NCBI GenBank assembly: GCA_947255165.1
Contig: CAMYFZ010000034.1
Span: forward strand, 1-19,181
Reading direction: 5' to 3'
DNA length: 19,181 bases
Source of the DNA: an uncultured Varibaculum sp.
GTDB lineage: Bacteria > Actinomycetota > Actinomycetes > Actinomycetales > Actinomycetaceae
The number at the start of each line of letters is the position of its first letter. Position 1 is the first letter of the stretch. The notes beneath the pieces are model-generated. The model saw only the letters and a program-made list of their open reading frames with translations. It made no database searches and was not told the origin of the DNA. Below are positions 14,011-19,181 of this stretch, one piece after another. Made by a program: the position numbers and the translations under genes.

Positions 14011-14034
14011 ATGACACGTCGAATGTTCAGCTGA
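14011..14034 (+). CDS. Seven-codon leader peptide MTRRMFS ahead of metYX
   Basis: ATG ACA CGT CGA ATG TTC AGC TGA. There is no Shine-Dalgarno, but the ATG sits at the predicted transcription start, so initiation on a leaderless 5' end is expected. Two of seven codons are Met and two are Arg, including CGA. The last sense codon and the stop codon form the 5' arm of a downstream hairpin (14029-14049), the arrangement expected when the position of the ribosome decides RNA folding. I infer a cis-acting leader peptide for attenuation, responding perhaps to methionyl-tRNA or another limiting tRNA. A seven-codon frame can arise by chance, so the case rests on the combined layout. Confidence 0.5.
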   Translation: MTRRMFS

Positions 14035-14131
14035 CCCGCACGGTCAGCTCTTCTCAGTCCGCCCCTAGGCGGCGACGCGTTTGCCCGTGCAAAGAAAGTC
14101 CCTTTGGACTGCCTTGCCGGGCTTTTTCTTT
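14029..14131 (+). promoter_or_regulatory. Transcription attenuator of metYX (mutually exclusive RNA hairpins)
   Basis: Segment 1, AGCTGACC (14029-14036), pairs perfectly with GGTCAGCT (14042-14049) around a 5-nt loop. Segment 2, GCACGG (14038-14043), overlaps that loop and arm and can instead pair with CCGTGC (14085-14090), enclosing the small hairpin CCGCC/GGCGG (14059-14063/14068-14072). Segment 3, GCCCG-T-GCAA (14083-14092), contains that same CCGTGC and is also the 5' arm of the terminator, whose 3' arm TTGCCGGGC is at 14114-14122. So 1:2 permits 3:4 (stop), and a ribosome held on the leader ORF would free segment 2 for 2:3 (read-through). Complementarity is seen directly; the regulatory logic is inferred. 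Confidence 0.6.
14083..14131 (+). terminator. Intrinsic terminator within the metYX leader
   Basis: GCCCG/CGGGC (14083-14087/14118-14122) and GCAA/TTGC (14089-14092/14114-14117) stack with one bulged T. They are topped by AGTCC-CTTT-GGACT (14097-14110) across a small internal loop and followed by TTTTTCTTT (14123-14131). It stands between the leader promoter and metY, so transcripts must pass it to reach the genes. Confidence 0.75.
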
Positions 14132-14199
14132 ATCCGAAGTGGACTATTGGCAAACGTTTTATAAAAACCCAAATCTACTTTTTAAAAGGATAAAAGAAA

Positions 14200-15492
14200 A
14201 TGACTAAGCAAAACTGGGGTTTCAATACCCGCCAGATTCACGCCGGATACCGACCCGATAAAGAAGTAGGATCTCCGGTTCCTCCCCTCTATCAAACCAA
14301 CGGCTACGTGTTTAAGGACGCGAAACAGGGAGCGGATCGCTTCGCTTTGAAAGAACCCGGCCCCATCTACACTCGCCTCAATAACCCCACCAATGAGGTT
14401 TTCGAGGAGCGAGTTAACTCCTTAGAGGGCGGAGTGGGAGCGCTTTCGACTTCTTCGGGGGCCGCTGCGATTGCCCTAACTATTTTGACGATTGCTGAGG
14501 CTGGGGACAATATCGTTGCCTCCCCTTCGCTATACGGAGGCACCATCGCGTTCCTGGCCAATAACCTTCCGCGTTATGGCATCACCACCACTTTTGTTGC
14601 CGACCCTACGGATGCAGCGCAGTGGGAGGCGGCCGCCAATGACCGCACGATTGCGTTCTTTGGAGAAACCATTCCCAACCCGAAGAATGATTTTCTCGAT
14701 ATTGAGGCCGTGGCGCAGGCGGCGCACCGCGTCGGGGTTCCTTTTATCGTGGATAACACGGTAGCTACTCCCTATTTGACCCGCCCCCTAGAGTGGGGAG
14801 CCGATATTGTGGTGCATTCGGCCTCGAAATATCTGTGCGGACATGGAAACTCTATCCAAGGGGCAATCGTTGATGGGGGTTCTTTTGATTGGGGCGCTGA
14901 CCCGGAACGTTTCCCCCAGTTCAACCAGCCGGATCCCTCCTATCACGGCTTGGTTTATAAAGACTTGGGGCAGGCCGCGTTCATTGTGAAAGCCCGGGTG
15001 CAGGGGCTGCGGGACTTTGGTTTTGCGGCCAGCCCCTTTAACTCTTTCCTAGTGAATATTGGGATTGAAACCCTCTCGCTGCGGGTACAACGCCACGTAG
15101 AGAACGCTCAGAAAGTGGCAGAGTTCTTGGAGGCACACCCGCAGGTAGCATCGGTAAACTATTCGGGTCTGAAGTCTTCTCCCACCCATGGTTTGCAGCA
15201 AAAGTATGCCCCCGGCGGTGCCGGCGCGGTTTTGGCGTTCGATCTCAAGGGCGACCGCGCTGATGGGGAGGCTTTCGTCGATACCTTAACTTTACTGACC
15301 AACGTGGCGAATCTGGGAGATTTGCGTTCCCAAGTTATCCACCCCGCGTCCACGACCCATTCGCAAGCTAATGAACAAGAGTTAGCGGCGGCGGGAATCA
15401 GCCAATCCACTATCCGGGTATCTGTCGGGTTAGAGGACGTAGACGACATTATTAACGATCTCGAGGCCGGATTCACGGCAATTAAAAAATAG
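14200..15492 (+). CDS. metY: O-acetylhomoserine sulfhydrylase (MetY)
   Basis: PLP enzyme of the Cys/Met-metabolism family that joins O-acetylhomoserine and sulfide to give homocysteine (direct sulfhydrylation). 430 residues, the usual MetY length and longer than MetB/MetC (~390). Signatures are the N-terminal FNTRQIHAGY, YTRLNNPTNEVFEERVNSLEGG, STSSGAAAI, DNTVATPYLTRP, the PLP lysine motif VVHSASKYLCGHG (Lys210), the long MetY-specific segment GSFDWG...PDPSYHGLVY, and the C-terminal LGDLRSQVIHPASTTHSQ. AAAAGGA (14184-14190) precedes the ATG by 9 bases. It is first of the metYX pair, 44 bp ahead of metX, and lies behind the attenuator described at 14029-14131. Confidence 0.96.
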   Translation: MTKQNWGFNTRQIHAGYRPDKEVGSPVPPLYQTNGYVFKDAKQGADRFALKEPGPIYTRLNNPTNEVFEERVNSLEGGVGALSTSSGAAAIALTILTIAEAGDNIVASPSLYGGTIAFLANNLPRYGITTTFVADPTDAAQWEAAANDRTIAFFGETIPNPKNDFLDIEAVAQAAHRVGVPFIVDNTVATPYLTRPLEWGADIVVHSASKYLCGHGNSIQGAIVDGGSFDWGADPERFPQFNQPDPSYHGLVYKDLGQAAFIVKARVQGLRDFGFAASPFNSFLVNIGIETLSLRVQRHVENAQKVAEFLEAHPQVASVNYSGLKSSPTHGLQQKYAPGGAGAVLAFDLKGDRADGEAFVDTLTLLTNVANLGDLRSQVIHPASTTHSQANEQELAAAGISQSTIRVSVGLEDVDDIINDLEAGFTAIKK

Positions 15493-15536
15493 CGATCTTC
15501 AACAAGATCCAGATAAGACTTGGGAGAGGAATCAAA

Positions 15537-16724
15537 ATGCAAACGGCTATAAAAAGCAGTGTTCAGGGCATTAAAATTAATCCCCGCCAGCAATACCCCG
15601 GCACCAACTGGGCAAGTAATCCCGCCTGGCTACCCGGTGATGACCCTGGTGACCGCCAGTTTGTTTCCCTGGGGGAACTGCCCTTAGAAAATGGGGGCAG
15701 CCTTCCAGGCGCATATCTGGCGTATGAGACCTGGGGGAAACTGAATGCAGATGGCTCCAATGCGATCTTGATTGAACACGCCCTAACTGGCGATTCTCAT
15801 GTCAGCGGGGCGCAAACCGCGGCGCATCCCACTGCCGGATGGTGGGAACGGGTAGTCGGGCCAGGTAAACCGATTGATACTGATCGCTACTTTGTGGTCG
15901 CTCCCAATTGTCTAGGGGGATGCCAGGGGTCAACCGGTCCGGCCTGGCCCGCCCCCGATGGTCTACCCTGGGCTTCGCGGTTTCCAGAAATCACTACTCG
16001 TGACCAGGTGCGCGCCGAAAACAAGCTGCGGGTACATCTGGGGGTGTTGTCGTGGGCATTGATAGTCGGGCCTTCGGCAGGAGGATTCCGTGCCCTGGAG
16101 TGGGCGTGCCTATATCCGCGCCGAGTACGGGCCTTGGCGCTGGTCGCTACCGCCGCAGCGACCAGCGCTGACCAGACCGGTTGGGCGCATATGCAGGTGC
16201 GTGCCCAAGAGCTAGATCCCACCTTTGATGGTGGCGACTACTATTTAGCGGCCGATAAAGAAGCGGGTAACCCCGGTATGGCGCTGGCGCGGCAAATCGC
16301 GCACGCCACCTATCGCACCGCCGGCGAGTTAAATGCCCGTTTTGGCAATGATCCCCAATGCGGTGAAAATCCCCTGGCGGGCGGGCGTTATGCGGTGGAG
16401 TCCTACCTGGATTATCACGGGAAAAAACTGACGCAGCGTTTTGATCCCGGTTCTTATCGGACGCTAACTCGCGCGATGATAACTCACGATATCGGGCGCG
16501 GGCGCGGCGGCACCCGCCGCGCCGCCGGCTCTATCTCCGCGCTTACCCTAGTTATCGGGGTCGATTCCGACCGCCTATTCCCGGTAGCAGAATGCGCGGA
16601 ACTGGCACGCCAGATTCCCGGAGCCCAGTACCGGCAAGTTACTTCCTCCTCCGGTCATGACGGCTTCTTGGTGGAAACCCGACAGGTAGAAGAAATCCTG
16701 GCTGATTTCATTGCTAGCTTATAG
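15537..16724 (+). CDS. metX: Homoserine O-acetyltransferase (MetX)
   Basis: Alpha/beta-hydrolase-fold enzyme that acylates homoserine, supplying the substrate of MetY. 395 residues. Signatures are LAYETWGKLNADGSNAILIEHALTGDSHV, YFVVAPNCLGGCQGSTGP, FPEITTRDQVRAENKL, DGGDYYLAADKEAGNPGMALARQIAHATYRT, VESYLDYHGKKLTQRFDPGSYRTLTRAM, GVDSDRLFP and GHDGFLVE. The triad is Ser180, Asp345 and His374. The nucleophile elbow reads VGPSAGGFRALEWA, whereas most MetX have GGSMGGMQALEWA, so Gly, Met and Met near the serine are replaced. Acetyl rather than succinyl donor use is inferred from actinobacterial metYX context. A good Shine-Dalgarno (GGGAGAGGA) precedes the ATG. Residues 1-30 are variable. Confidence 0.94.
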   Translation: MQTAIKSSVQGIKINPRQQYPGTNWASNPAWLPGDDPGDRQFVSLGELPLENGGSLPGAYLAYETWGKLNADGSNAILIEHALTGDSHVSGAQTAAHPTAGWWERVVGPGKPIDTDRYFVVAPNCLGGCQGSTGPAWPAPDGLPWASRFPEITTRDQVRAENKLRVHLGVLSWALIVGPSAGGFRALEWACLYPRRVRALALVATAAATSADQTGWAHMQVRAQELDPTFDGGDYYLAADKEAGNPGMALARQIAHATYRTAGELNARFGNDPQCGENPLAGGRYAVESYLDYHGKKLTQRFDPGSYRTLTRAMITHDIGRGRGGTRRAAGSISALTLVIGVDSDRLFPVAECAELARQIPGAQYRQVTSSSGHDGFLVETRQVEEILADFIASL

Positions 16725-16757
16725 CACCTCCGAAAACCCTATTTGAGGCGACCGGAT

Positions 16758-16777
16758 CTACCTAAAGCAGGTAGGCT
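16758..16777 (+). promoter_or_regulatory. lipB promoter: -10 box overlapped by a dyad
   Basis: TAGGCT (16772-16777) ends 7 bases before GTG 16785 and is the likely -10 of a leaderless transcript. The perfect dyad CTACCT-AAAGC-AGGTAG (16758-16774) overlaps it by three bases, a good position for a repressor. No strong -35 is seen. Confidence 0.4.
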
Positions 16778-16784
16778 GTAAGGC

Positions 16785-17459
16785 GTGCAAATTTTGGATT
16801 TAACCGCCGAACTTCAGGACTACCGCCGCCTGGATAAACTGCATAAACAGGTGCACGGCGAGGTAGCAGCAGGAACGCGAGAAAATACTGCTCTGCTGGT
16901 GCAGTACTCCCCTACCTTCACCGTGGGGCGCAATACCAAACCGGAAGATGTGCCTAATAAAGATGTGCCGGTGATCGAGGTGAATCGGGGTGGTTCCGTT
17001 ACTTGGCATGGCCCGGGGCAATTGGTTTGCTATCCGATAGTGAAGTTACCGCAGCCTCTGGATGTTATTCGCTTTATTCGCGCCGTGGAACAGGTAGTTA
17101 TCGATACCTTGGAGCCCTACGGGATTCAGGCGCAGCGGATTAAGGGGCGGGCAGGTGCCTGGATTGTGCAGCCCGGTGAAATCGATAAGAAGATTGCTGC
17201 CATCGGGATTCATACCGCTCGCGGTGCTTCCATGCACGGTTTCGCCCTCAACGTGAACCCTACTTTTAGTGATTTCGCTCGGATTATTCCCTGCGGTCTC
17301 GCCGATGCTTGGGTAACTTCTATGAGCGAACAAGGCTGCCAGGAAACCGTGGCCTCCATGCGCGCCCCGGTGATAGCTAGTTTGCATCGCAACTTAGACA
17401 CCCCTTACTTTAGAGGTGAAGAACAACGTGGGGAGGGCAAAAATGTCTACACTTCCTGA
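16785..17459 (+). CDS. lipB: Octanoyltransferase LipB
   Basis: Transfers octanoate from octanoyl-ACP to lipoyl-domain lysines, the first step of endogenous lipoate synthesis. 224 residues. Visible are [15 protein letters not shown], the signature [19 protein letters not shown] (67-85), GRAGAWIV, the catalytic lysine region KKIAAIG (Lys136) and the catalytic cysteine in IIPCGL (Cys170). The GTG at 16785 lacks a Shine-Dalgarno but lies 7 bases after a -10-like hexamer, and MQILDL...[12 protein letters not shown] fits the family N-terminus. The C-terminus ([14 protein letters not shown]) overlaps the lipA start by 17 bases, coupling the two genes. Confidence 0.95.
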   Translation: MQILDLTAELQDYRRLDKLHKQVHGEVAAGTRENTALLVQYSPTFTVGRNTKPEDVPNKDVPVIEVNRGGSVTWHGPGQLVCYPIVKLPQPLDVIRFIRAVEQVVIDTLEPYGIQAQRIKGRAGAWIVQPGEIDKKIAAIGIHTARGASMHGFALNVNPTFSDFARIIPCGLADAWVTSMSEQGCQETVASMRAPVIASLHRNLDTPYFRGEEQRGEGKNVYTS

Positions 17460-18459
17460 AGTGGGAGACCGCAAGCTATTGCGGGTAGAGGCACGGAACG
17501 CCCTTAGCCCCATCGAAAACAAGCCAGACTGGATAAAAACCAAGGTAGTTTCCGGTAAGAACTATATGGATATGCGGCACTTGGTGCGCCGCTCCGGGCT
17601 AAACACCGTCTGTGCGGAAGCCAATTGTCCCAATATCTACGAATGTTGGCAGGATCGAGAAGCCACCTTCCTGATTGGCGGAGCGGTCTGTACTCGGCGC
17701 TGCGACTTTTGCGATATCGCTACTGGGCGCCCCAGCGAATATGACCGTGAGGAACCGAGCCGAGTCGCGGACTCGGTTGCCGAATTGGGTCTGCGGTACG
17801 CGACGGTCACTGGAGTTTCCCGCGATGACCTGCCCGATGGAGCCTCCTGGCTGTATGCAGAAACTGCTCGCCAGATTCACGCCAAATCCCCCAATACCGG
17901 GGTAGAGCTGCTGGTAGATGATTTTCGGGGACACCAAGGCGCGCTAGAGGAAGTGTTCTCGTCTCGACCCGAAGTATTCGGACACAACCTAGAAACCGTA
18001 CCCCGGATTTTCCGGCAGATTCGTCCCGCCTTCCGTTATGAGCGTTCCCTACAGGTCTTAGAGGCCGCCTCAGATGCCGGTTTGATTACCAAATCGAACC
18101 TGATTTTAGGGATGGGAGAAACTCGCGAAGAAATCGAGGCCGCCCTGCGCGCCTTGAAAGATGCCAAAGTCGATATTATGACCATCACCCAATACCTGCG
18201 GCCCTCCCCTCTACATCACCCCATCGATCGCTGGGTCAAGCCCGCGGAATTCGTGGAACTCTCAAAATATGCTTATGAACTGGGATTTTCGGCGGTAATG
18301 GCAGGCCCCTTGGTACGTTCTTCCTACCGGGCAGGGCGGCTGTGGGCGCGGGCCATGCAGGCGAAAGGCCGGGAGTTGCCCGCTAATCTGGCGCAACTAG
18401 CGGAGGAAGGCACCGCGCGCCAAGAAGCCTCCGCCCTGCTAGCGTCTCGTACTAAGTGA
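17443..18459 (+). CDS. lipA: Lipoyl synthase LipA
   Basis: Radical-SAM enzyme that inserts two sulfurs into protein-bound octanoyl groups made by LipB. 338 residues from ATG 17443. The auxiliary-cluster cysteines are in [13 protein letters not shown] (Cys57, 62, 68), the radical-SAM motif is CTRRCDFC (Cys83, 87, 90), and the conserved C-terminal RSSYRAG (292-298) supplies the serine ligand of the auxiliary cluster. [14 protein letters not shown] and [10 protein letters not shown] are also typical. ATG 17443 is chosen because GGGAGGG (17431-17437) sits just before it and [25 protein letters not shown] matches actinobacterial LipA. GTG at 17416 would add nine residues without a ribosome binding site. 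It overlaps lipB by 17 bases. No intrinsic terminator follows; a structured element starts 31 bases after the stop. Confidence 0.97.
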   Translation: MSTLPEVGDRKLLRVEARNALSPIENKPDWIKTKVVSGKNYMDMRHLVRRSGLNTVCAEANCPNIYECWQDREATFLIGGAVCTRRCDFCDIATGRPSEYDREEPSRVADSVAELGLRYATVTGVSRDDLPDGASWLYAETARQIHAKSPNTGVELLVDDFRGHQGALEEVFSSRPEVFGHNLETVPRIFRQIRPAFRYERSLQVLEAASDAGLITKSNLILGMGETREEIEAALRALKDAKVDIMTITQYLRPSPLHHPIDRWVKPAEFVELSKYAYELGFSAVMAGPLVRSSYRAGRLWARAMQAKGRELPANLAQLAEEGTARQEASALLASRTK

Positions 18460-18490
18460 CCGTTTCCGGAAAATCTGTTCGTGTTATTTA

Positions 18491-18597
18491 GGCTGGGAGA
18501 ATAGGTTTTTCCTCCCGCCCAAGTCGGGTTAAATCCTAGAGATTTAACCCGACTTATGCCCACCTAACCTACTCGGATAAAACCTATTCTCCCAGCC
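18491..18597 (-). repeat. Structured repeat element, copy A (107 bp)
   Basis: Read on the minus strand, three blocks are identical to copy B: TTTTATCCGAGT (18582-18571), GGTGGGCATAAG (18564-18553) and CTTGGGCGGGAGGAAAAA (18523-18506). Outer 15-nt arms (18597-18583 and 18505-18491) pair perfectly, and TTTT/AAAA extends this to 19 bp. An inner 12-bp stem TCGGGTTAAATC/GATTTAACCCGA (18535-18524 and 18552-18541), extended by AAG/CTT, closes on a 5-nt loop. The stem sequences are unrelated to those of copy B. It begins 31 bases after the lipA stop. A structured RNA or a structure-recognised DNA site is inferred; I know no family that matches. Confidence 0.85.
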
Positions 18598-18845
18598 CCT
18601 GTTCGGCATCACAGCTCGCACGTTCCCGGAAGACTTGTCTTTCTGAGCCCTATCCTGCTGGGTGGATACTTCTCACTTCTCCCAGCGATAACTTTCCCCA
18701 TGCTGATGTTGCAGCTTGTTTAGCGGGGAGCTACCCGGCCCGAAAGATAAAAGTAAAATATGTGATTTCTCTATAGAGTAACCGTTCCTATGCGGTTGGG
18801 CTCTGACGCGTGAGAATAACTTTTTCAGTTGCGCGCACCTGGGTG
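18598..18845. other. Non-coding spacer between the two structured elements
   Basis: No supportable gene. Short features are a 10-bp palindrome CTCTATAGAG (18769-18778), which contains a TATAGA -10-like hexamer, and just after it a small hairpin AACCG/CGGTT (18780-18784/18793-18797). AT-rich DNA at 18740-18780 could hold a promoter firing rightwards into copy B; this is speculative. Nothing else is apparent. Confidence 0.4.
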
Positions 18846-18957
18846 GTCGCGGGGAGTAAGTTTTATCCGAGTGGGCGCGGTGGGCATAAGAATTCGGAAA
18901 ATGCCTGCGGTCTTTTTCCGAATTCTTGGGCGGGAGGAAAAACTTACTCCCTGCGAC
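18846..18957 (+). repeat. Structured repeat element, copy B (112 bp)
   Basis: Plus-strand layout: outer arm 18846-18860, TTTTATCCGAGT (18861-18872), six variable bases, GGTGGGCATAAG (18879-18890), inner stem AATTCGGAAAA (18891-18901) with TTTTCCGAATT (18914-18924), CTTGGGCGGGAGGAAAAA (18925-18942), outer arm 18943-18957. The outer arms pair over 15 bp with a single G-T (18851/18952). In the transcript of this strand that is a permitted G-U pair, whereas the other strand would have C-A. This favours the plus strand as the functional sense here, and the minus strand for copy A. It ends 15 bases from the stop of the convergent cupin gene. Confidence 0.85.
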
Positions 18958-18972
18958 TCTTATCCGTCGAGA

Positions 18973-19181
18973 TTAGTTTTGCGGTCTTGCCAGCATGTAG
19001 AGCACCATTTTTGATGGCTTAATGGCTTTAACGGCATGCGGCAATCTGGTGGTGAAATGGACTAAACCACCAGGTAGTAGGGTCACCGTTTTACCTTCGG
19101 CGGTGATTTCGAGCTCCCCTTCTAGGGTTTCGACGAGCACCGGCATTGCAGCCGTGTGCTCGGAAAGTTCCTCGCCGGCAT
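18973..19181 (-). CDS. Cupin-domain protein, C-terminal part (start lies beyond the window)
   Basis: The minus strand has an open frame of 68 residues from the right edge to TAA at 18975-18973: EELSEHTAAMPVLVETLEGELEITAEGKTVTLLPGGLVHFTTRLPHAVKAIKPSKMVLYML and a short end. This fits the second half of a single cupin_2 barrel: SEHT...VLVETLEGELEITAEG (motif 1 end and turn), LLPGGLVHFTTRLPHAVKA (motif 2, with PHAV), and a final strand KMVLYML. The metal-binding residues of motif 1 would be partly outside the window, except the His in SEHTA. Such stand-alone cupins are small metal-binding or sensor-like proteins of diverse function; no specific role can be assigned. It is convergent with lipA, with copy B of the structured repeat just past its stop. 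Confidence 0.8.
   Translation of the reverse strand, partial: AGEELSEHTAAMPVLVETLEGELEITAEGKTVTLLPGGLVHFTTRLPHAVKAIKPSKMVLYMLARPQN

Noticed and set aside
14011..14131. A SAM riboswitch or T-box upstream of metY
   Set aside because: I find neither the SAM-I/SAM-IV core nor the T-box AGGGTGGNACCGCG sequence. The alternative hairpins around a short ORF explain the region better.
17416..17442. GTG 17416 as start of lipA
   Set aside because: No ribosome binding site and nine untypical residues; ATG 17443 has GGGAGGG just upstream and matches the family N-terminus.
18491..18597. Copy A as a simple intrinsic terminator for lipA
   Set aside because: The stem is interrupted by a large conserved internal loop and is not followed by a T-run on the plus strand.
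18491..18957. CRISPR array, integron attC sites or tRNA-like elements
   Set aside because: There are only two copies in inverted orientation with no spacer series. The attC core GTTRRRY/RYYYAAC layout is not at the stem ends, and no tRNA cloverleaf or anticodon arm is visible.
18810..19022. Plus-strand frame reading ...WAGGKTYS..., also seen in a minus-strand frame at 18324-18563
   Set aside because: The shared peptide comes from translating the conserved CTTGGGCGGGAGGAAAAA block of the two structured repeats, not from a protein family.

Overview
The window is ordinary chromosomal DNA from a moderate-GC actinobacterium. The protein sequences look closest to the Actinomycetaceae (Varibaculum/Mobiluncus/Actinomyces type). 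This is judged from DUF3117, the stress-protein/MgtE_N/DUF1003/Mrp gene order, actinobacterial-type LipA, LipB, MetY and MetX, and frequent GTG starts. From memory, LOG protein, DUF3117, O-methyltransferase, Mrp, DUF1003, MgtE_N and stress-protein genes also lie within about 30 genes of each other in Mycobacterium tuberculosis (around Rv1205-Rv1234). The left half therefore looks like an old conserved neighbourhood. I see no transposase, phage gene, CRISPR array, rRNA or tRNA.

Layout. 1-568 (-) is the N-terminal part of the ribosome-associated GTPase TypA/BipA. 681-1454 (-) is a membrane stress protein, followed by a clear terminator. 1639-3451 (+) is a coupled pair, a soluble PRC/MgtE_N/CBS protein and a DUF1003 membrane protein. 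It is followed by mrp (3604), an O-methyltransferase (4786) and a LOG-family phosphoribohydrolase (5573). 7517-6372 (-) is a small envelope cluster: a 48-aa one-helix protein, a 115-aa membrane protein, and an exported SH3 protein whose Pro/Thr-rich linker and membrane anchor are out of frame across a C7 tract. 7705 (+) is DUF3117. 11105-7976 (-) is an operon of a DeoR regulator, mannose-1-phosphate guanylyltransferase and a BMP-type lipoprotein. 11235 (+) is a YihY/BrkB membrane protein. 13839-12610 (-) is an unrecognised 409-aa protein. 14200-16724 (+) is metY-metX for direct-sulfhydrylation methionine synthesis. 16785-18459 (+) is lipB-lipA for lipoate synthesis. At the right edge, on the minus strand, is the C-terminal part of a cupin protein.

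Two regulatory or structural features stand out. First, metYX is preceded by what reads as a complete transcription attenuator: a promoter, an apparently leaderless seven-codon ORF (MTRRMFS), an 8-bp hairpin containing its stop codon, an alternative antiterminator pairing, and an intrinsic terminator. Second, the 513-bp gap between lipA and the cupin gene holds two ~110-bp elements in opposite orientation. Their unpaired blocks are identical, while their 15-bp and 11-12-bp stems differ in sequence but still pair. That covariation suggests a structured RNA or a structure-recognised DNA element; I cannot match it to a known family.

A recurring pattern is a TANNNT -10 hexamer ending 6-7 nt before a start codon that lacks a convincing Shine-Dalgarno sequence (mgtE-like gene, mrp, LOG gene, manC-like gene, yihY, the met leader ORF, lipB). 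It indicates that many transcripts here are leaderless.
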